Source: Isoetes taiwanensis
Lineage: Eukaryota > Streptophyta > Lycopodiopsida > Isoetales > Isoetaceae
Direction of reading: 5' to 3'
Length of the DNA: 64,000 nucleotides
Assembly: GCA_021234155.1 (NCBI GenBank)
Contig: JAJEKV010000017.1
Span: 7,475,253-7,539,252 of the forward strand
In this document: one piece after another, positions 59,061 through 64,000 of the stretch
Position numbering within the stretch: position 1 is the first letter of the stretch
Layout of the letters: each line of letters starts with the position of its first letter
The notes under the pieces: generated by a model
The model's database searches: none
What the model was told of the DNA's origin: nothing
The model's input: only the letters and a program-made list of their open reading frames with translations
Position numbers and translations under genes: made by a program

Positions 59061-59541
59061 AGAAATGCATTTTCATCAAACCCAAATAGCAGAGAGAAAA
59101 AGAAAGATAGGATAGTATTAAGATAACCTGGATATGCATCGGTAATGCTATTTAACTAAGAGGATACAAATTGTAGAAAAACATACCTTAGGATTGTCGT
59201 AAATGCATGCAAGATGAGCTTCTTGCAATCTTACAAACTCATAGTGCATAGCATAAGTCATCTTCTATGAGCTTTGCAGTGTTACAAACTCAAAGGGACA
59301 TTTGCTAGTTGTGGGACCAAATAAGCTTGTCCAAATCTTGGGCATAGAGATTAGAAATCTGTACAAGAAACACATGTTTTTTCTTGTGGGATGGCATGGT
59401 AAATTGTAGATGGATGCACCTACCCACATGCTGATAATTGTAGTCACCAAGGTAGTGATGGAGTCGATCGCCATGTAGTAAAATACCCAATACTGCTCTG
59501 CAACTGCAACTGCATAGGTAGTTAGGTAATTTGGGTTGGGG

Positions 59542-59655
59542 AATTTGAATTTGAATCATGTGCAGAGGGCAACGGGATCCACATTTAAAATTTGAATTTG
59601 AATCATGGGCAAGAGGCAACGGGCCCACATTCAAAATTTGAATTTGAATCATGGG
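59542..59655. repeat. Three ~46-bp tandem units
   Basis: AATTTGAATTTGAATCATG begins at 59542, 59589 and 59635, each followed by GGC(A)AGAGGCAACGGG and CCCACATT. A short minisatellite in noncoding DNA. 59.66-60.09 kb has nothing recognisable. Confidence 0.85.
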
Positions 59656-61164
59656 CGGCTATGGGTGGGAGAGGAAAGGGGGACGTGATGGTCATATTTC
59701 TTCCTTCTCTCTCACAAGAGCACCACACCTAACTCTTTGTTGATCATATCATTAAGAATCTTATTTGCATCACTGGCCCCATATCTTATAGGCCGCTATC
59801 TTCATCTACATCGTTATAACAGAGGGAGGATAATCGCAGCAGCTTATTTTCAAGTTTGTTCTCTTCCCATCTGTCATAGATCTATGTTCTTCTTGCTCTT
59901 AGAGTATGGACGCCTTCTTCCTATTAGCTTAATCTACATTCCATATGTTTTATTCTTGTTTTTGCCTTTTCATCTACCCTTTTTTTGCTGTGTTAGTATG
60001 CTTTAGAAGTGCACATCCTTAGGATTAGCTTGCTCTATGGATAGAATTAGTAAGACTCCATTTACTTCCATAGGGGCCCATGTGCCTATCTGATACGGAT
60101 TGCAGAAAATAGAGGCTATTAACTCAAATATTAGATAGAAAAATAAGAGATTCCTTGTAGTGTCTTTGCAAATCAAGTTACAAACAGATTAATATGGGCA
60201 TACTTCTGCCACCCAACCGAATCCACAGGCTTAAGGCAAATTTACAAAACTTACAAATACTGGCCCAAGCTTTAGCTTTAGGGATTGATCACCGATCGCA
60301 AGATGACTTCTGGCTTAGATTGGCTTTAAGGAAATTATGAGTAGACGGCAACAGCTTCAGATATATCCTGAAGACTCGGTATCATCTCAGAGGTGGAATC
60401 GAACCTTCGAAAGAATCCGAAACTTGTACAACAGGAATAATTGTGAGGAATATTATGGGTGCGGAATGCTGGTCGCTCTATTGAACTGACTGGATACTGC
60501 TGATTTATAGTCGTAGTCCTGCCTTTTTTCACAAAAAGGTCTGTGTCGCTAAGAATGCAATCTCCCTTTTTTTGTATCGATGTTTTATTACGACCCCTTC
60601 CTTTAATAGTTGCTTAATATAGAGTAAAGATTGTCCCTTAAAAATATTTCATTGTCTAACTTTGATGGCCCTTGTCAAAGTATCCTTTGCCATAAATTTC
60701 CTTAGCCCTTTTGCCGTAGAACTCTTCCCCTAGCTTGCCTCATATCAATCCTTCCCTTCTTACAATGGATCATCCTTGATCATTGCTAAACCTGGAATAT
60801 AAATTCTCTCTTCTCAAAGTTGATGATCAACTTGTGAAAAGTAGGTTAATCCTTGGGAAACATGTCTCCATTCTGATCCATCAAGCAGGCGTCCCCACTT
60901 GTCCTTTTCAATAATGGTATTCTCATCCCCTTTCCAGTCCTTCAAGCAGGCTTCCCTTACTTGAACAAGAAAGTTGTCCCCTTTCCAGTCCTTCAAGTAG
61001 GCTTCCCTTACTTGAACAAAAAAGTGTTTGTCCCTTCCCTTAGGAAGTAATTATTTGAATATAAAAATTTCAAAAGAAATAAATTTATTCTATTTAAATA
61101 AATGATTACACATGCTCAGGCAGCCATATACAGCCTATTAAAAAAAACATTTAAAAACTCAAGA

Positions 61165-62354
61165 TAAATACCCAATGGTTAGTCGAGCTTTCTTAGACTC
61201 CCTTGCTGCAGCCTTGTTAGATTTCACTTTGGAACTCTCAGGTGCTTCAACAATAGTATGCATCAACACTTTCCCTTTTAAATCATCTTTAGCCTTTGGA
61301 GATTTAGTGGGCGGCTTTTCTGTATTATTCGGTCTCTTTGGACAATAGGCTTTGTAATGAGGCCCACCACATATAAAGCAACCTTTTGTTGTTGAGTTTG
61401 TCCCCTATTGTGTTATTCTTTGCTCTGGACCTTTATTCCTTGTGATGTTTGAGTCTCTACGATCATCGTTAAACCTAGCTCTTTTTATTCTATTGTTGCT
61501 ATTCTTATGTCATGCTTGCTATTAGTTTCCTGAGGATAACCTTCCCAAATATTATATTTTCCCCTCTAGGATTAAATTTTCTTTCCGAGGCTTCTGCTTT
61601 CCGTACTGCTTCATCCAGTGTTTGAGGCTCAATGAATCGAATCTCAGCATAAAGTTCTTCCCTTAGTCCAGATATGTATTTTCTAGTTAACTCTTTATCG
61701 CTGAGGCCTTCCATTTGCATTCACAAATAGTTGAACTTGCTAGTATATTGATACACAGATTCTCATTCTCCCTGTGCAAATATATCCCATGCCCTTCTAG
61801 GGTCAATAAAGTAACTCGCAGGTAAGTTATGATTTTCGAATGCTCTTTTAACCTCTTTCCATGTCTTAATCACAGGAACCATCTTTTTCCTCCCTTGCCA
61901 CCAAATTCTGGCAACATCTGTGGGGTACTTATCCATTGTTTGGAGTTTCTGCTCTTCAATAGCGCCAACTCGCTCAAAGAAACTTTTCCATGAAGCTATA
62001 AATCCTAAAACTGCAGGAGGATTTCTCTTCTCTCCAGAATAATTTGGCATCCCTTCCACTTTCTCTAACTATTTTTTTCTATTTGAAACATTGGCGGTGT
62101 TGAGCGTATTTAGTGGAGGATTTACAGGCAGAGGAGGAATAATTGGTGGAGGATTATTTGATAAAGCATGCTGCTGAAAATTGTTGGGAAAAAAATCCAT
62201 GCAATAGAGCTATCTGCTCTAATTTTTGTTGGTAATCTAGTTGTGATGTTGGTGGTGGTGAGGCTATCTGGTGAGCAATTTGGCTCGCTATAAAATCTGT
62301 AGTTCTAAGCGCCTGCTGATACTGGCTTTCAGGAATTTGGAAGTGGTTGGCCAT
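61165..62354 (-). pseudogene. Ty3/gypsy-type Gag with CCHC zinc knuckle
   Basis: The structural protein of an LTR retroelement. ATG at 62354 opens MANHFQIPESQYQQALRTTD. After a shift a Pro-rich linker leads to the Retrotrans_gag core (WKSFFERVGAIEEQ, DVARIWWQG, WKEVKRAFENHN; 61.78-62.05 kb). Next come KELTRKYISGLREEL and a Glu/Arg helix (61.55-61.72 kb). The zinc knuckle CFICGGPHYKAYC lies near 61360-61385, followed by a Lys-rich tail ending about 61165. At least two stops (for example after WDIFAQGE) and two frame changes make it a pseudogene. There is no pol downstream before the LTR. Confidence 0.75.
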
Positions 62355-62374
62355 TTTCAAAGGATTTCAAACAC

Positions 62375-62387
62375 GGCTCTGATACCA
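62375..62387 (-). other. Primer-binding site, initiator Met-tRNA
   Basis: On the minus strand TGGTATCAGAGCC, complementary to the 3' end of plant initiator methionine tRNA, lies 3 nt after the LTR end and 20 nt before the gag ATG. This is the standard site where reverse transcription starts and it fixes the orientation of the element. Confidence 0.85.
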
Positions 62388-62539
62388 ACTTGATGCGCAT
62401 TGCAGAAAATAGAGGCTATTAGCTCAAATATTAGATAGAAAAATAAGAGATTGTTTATAGTATCTTCGTAAATCAAATTACAAACAGATTGATATGGGCA
62501 TATTTCTGCCATCCAACTGGGTCCATAAGACTTAAGGGG

Positions 62540-63130
62540 AGGTGCCCGTCATTGGTTAGGGGGCACCCATTTGGTGGCACCAATGCGTCCGCCAAAGTTT
62601 TTGTTCGGCGAAGGTTTATGCCCTATTTTCCACGTAAGCGGACTCCATGTGAGCATCCAGGAGCCATCTTGGCACACTTGTTGTGCCATCATGGAGAACT
62701 TTTCGACATCAGATGGAGCGGGAGACGGACAGCATATGGCACGTTTCTTGGCTCTGGAGGTGATGACATAACCCTAATCGTTTTTGTGGAGGCGCCCAAA
62801 TGGTGCTCATGCAGTCCTTGATGGCACGTGGCAAAAATCGGTTACAGCTTCTTCCCTCCTTCATTTCTGCATGGTTTTCCCTCCTAACCTATGATTTCTC
62901 ATAGTATTAAGCACAGTTGCAGGATTAGGCAGCTAAGAGCCCTTCATTTGACGGATCTCTGACATGGAAACATTGTGGCCATGGATTTTTATGAAGCATC
63001 TATTCTTCTTCTGAATTCATGGTTCAATGCATTTAGTTTGAAGGCTAAGATGGATTTGTTACCTTGGATCACTGACATGGCAGCTTCTAATCTTTAGATT
63101 TTTCATTTCTGATAATCTCATGGATGAATC
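62540..63130. other. Noncoding DNA upstream of the HTH gene
   Basis: Contains an open but unsupported 110-codon frame (62489-62821) that runs out of the LTR into GC-richer DNA; no domain is recognised. Possibly promoter-distal sequence of the following gene. Confidence 0.35.
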
Positions 63131-63138
63131 TACCCGAA

Positions 63139-63146
63139 TATAAATA
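63139..63146 (+). promoter_or_regulatory. TATA box for the HTH gene
   Basis: TATAAATA is followed 20-40 bp later by a pyrimidine-rich start region. The transcript then has plausible noncoding exons: a donor at 63391 (CAAG|GTAAGT), an acceptor ending 63469, a donor at 63527 (CTG|GTGAGT) and an acceptor ending 63631 (TTGCAG|). The coding ATG is at 63667. Confidence 0.55.
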
Positions 63147-63666
63147 GAACCACTGTTTAGGGTTCTTTCACAGTTCTTCCTATTCGTCCAATTTGCAGCT
63201 CTTGTATGGAACCTCTGATGCTTTTTTCCCTCTCAGTTTTACTTGCTTCTACCTTTTGAGTGCCATAGATTGTTCTCTGCTTTTGCTTTCACATCTTCCT
63301 ATCCTTATATTCCCTTTGTCTACTTGCCTTCTCTCTTCTTCCATTCAAGTAACTAGAGCTTGTTCACGACTCTTCCCATTCTATAACAAGGTAAGTGTTG
63401 CATCTTTCTATTATATTTATATTTATATTAGTTCTACCCAAGATTAACTTATTGTTGTTGATGTTGCAGATTTAGAGCTATTGTTGATGTTGCAAATTTA
63501 GAGCAGAAGCCTAAGGCTAACTTCTGGTGAGTTTATATGCATCTCAAGATGTATAAGTATTCTTTTTGTAATGTTATATGTTGTTCACCTTCAATGCATT
63601 TATTGATAATTCATTTCTTCTTGTGTTGCAGTTTTAGGCTGTCACTTCCTTGTGCTATTGTTAGCT

Positions 63667-64000
63667 ATGCTTCTTAGAAGGAATAGGGTGGTTGCTCCAC
63701 CCTTAAATTCAGAAATGCCTCCAAATCCCATAGATGTTCCTATACCTTCTAAGAAGAGAAGGACTGATAGGCCTGTCCTTGCTGAAAAAGATCCCAATTC
63801 CCTAACCAATAAACATGTTAGGGCAGCTGCTAGAGGTGTCTGGTCTATGGAGCAAATGGAAGAAGCTATAGATGCAATTGAAGATGGAGTTCTTTCCATT
63901 AGAAAAGCAGCTACCAGATTTGGTATCCCCCAAACCACCTTGAGAAACCACTTGTATGGTGTTAGCCAGCACAAGTTTGGTGCCATTCCTAGGGCTTTAA
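63667..64000 (+). CDS. Pipsqueak-type HTH protein (pogo/Tigger- or CENP-B-like), 5' part
   Basis: An open frame from ATG 63667 runs to the window edge without a stop (111 codons). A Pro-rich N-terminus with a basic patch (PSKKRRTDRP) may serve as nuclear localisation signal. Residues about 65-105 read WSMEQMEEAIDAIEDGVLSI, RKAATRFGIPQTTLRNHLYG. This is a helix-turn-helix of the psq/CENP-B N-terminal type, used for DNA binding by pogo/Tigger transposases and genes derived from them. A DDE domain would be expected downstream, outside the window. The intact frame, TATA box and spliced leader suggest a live gene or a young element. It could be an autonomous transposon or a host gene; the window cannot decide. 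Confidence 0.7.
   Translation, partial: MLLRRNRVVAPPLNSEMPPNPIDVPIPSKKRRTDRPVLAEKDPNSLTNKHVRAAARGVWSMEQMEEAIDAIEDGVLSIRKAATRFGIPQTTLRNHLYGVSQHKFGAIPRAL

Larger units (their letters stand above)
60091..62530 (-). mobile_element. Gag-only LTR retroelement (TR-GAG/LARD-like), decayed
   Basis: A direct repeat bounds the element. TGATACGGATTGCAGAAAAT at 60091 and TGATGCGCATTGCAGAAAAT at 62391 start about 140 bp of alignable LTR ends (CAAATATTAGATAGAAAAAT in both). The right-hand copy, the 5' LTR in this minus orientation, is lost after about 62535. A primer-binding site for initiator-Met tRNA sits 3 nt inside the 5' LTR. Only gag lies between the LTRs; no protease, reverse transcriptase or integrase is present, so it is non-autonomous. 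The left LTR (60091 to about 61035) contains a 2 x 51-bp duplication (60927-61020), and a purine-rich run near 61040 on the minus strand may be the polypurine tract. Confidence 0.7.

Noticed and set aside
62489-62821. 110-codon + strand ORF
   Set aside because: It begins inside the LTR remnant and has no recognisable motif; probably chance in GC-richer DNA.

Overview
The window looks like nuclear DNA of a land plant with a large, repeat-rich genome. A gymnosperm or a seedless vascular plant is my guess from the sparse genes and the variety of decayed elements, but no sequence here fixes the species. Evidence for a plant is direct: a complete intron-containing group IIb WRKY gene, a plant-type AAA ATPase pseudogene, a UDP-glycosyltransferase fragment, and Helitron, Mutator-like, LINE and gag-only LTR elements.

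Layout. 1-9 kb: low-information DNA with a Helitron 3' end (2.4 kb), a coiled-coil pseudogene and small tandem duplications. 9.9-11.7 kb: AAA ATPase pseudogene with recognisable exons but frameshifts, a dead splice donor and internal losses. 14.9-15.4 kb: non-autonomous Mutator-like element with near-perfect 56-bp terminal inverted repeats and a 10-bp target duplication. 16.8-18.2 kb: decayed retroelement gag-like gene. 19.25-21.75 kb: about six tandem copies of a ~436-bp unit carrying tRNA-like A and B boxes. 27.1-29.5 kb: the one convincing intact host gene, a six-exon WRKY factor of about 623 residues behind a TATA box. 31.0-32.75 kb: LINE fragment.

34.5-49 kb is the most unusual part. A decayed multi-exon minus-strand gene (39.9 to ~34.6 kb), ending in an FCP1/HAD-like phosphatase domain, has introns studded with copies of a GC-cored palindrome built on GCGCC(T/A)GGCGC with A/T flanks. 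The same palindromes recur at 47.7-48.4 kb around a second small broken gene. Between them lie a Helitron remnant, a UGT fragment and a decayed transposon gene with the LDNC and THED motifs of DUF7869-type proteins.

50.7-56.6 kb: a structurally complete 1,595-bp Helitron made mostly of a homopyrimidine/homopurine tract, a long GATA array, and a second copy of the same Helitron family into which a LINE has inserted. 57-60 kb: several local tandem repeats. 60.1-62.5 kb: a gag-only LTR retroelement with a methionine-tRNA primer site. 63.1-64.0 kb: the 5' part of a pogo/Tigger-like or CENP-B-like gene with a Pipsqueak-type helix-turn-helix, running off the window.

A recurring thread is a LINE 3' end (CGTGGACGWTAAAA) followed by different tetranucleotide microsatellites at several places, suggesting this family seeds simple repeats. 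Only the WRKY gene and possibly the terminal HTH gene look functional; nearly everything else is mobile DNA or its debris.
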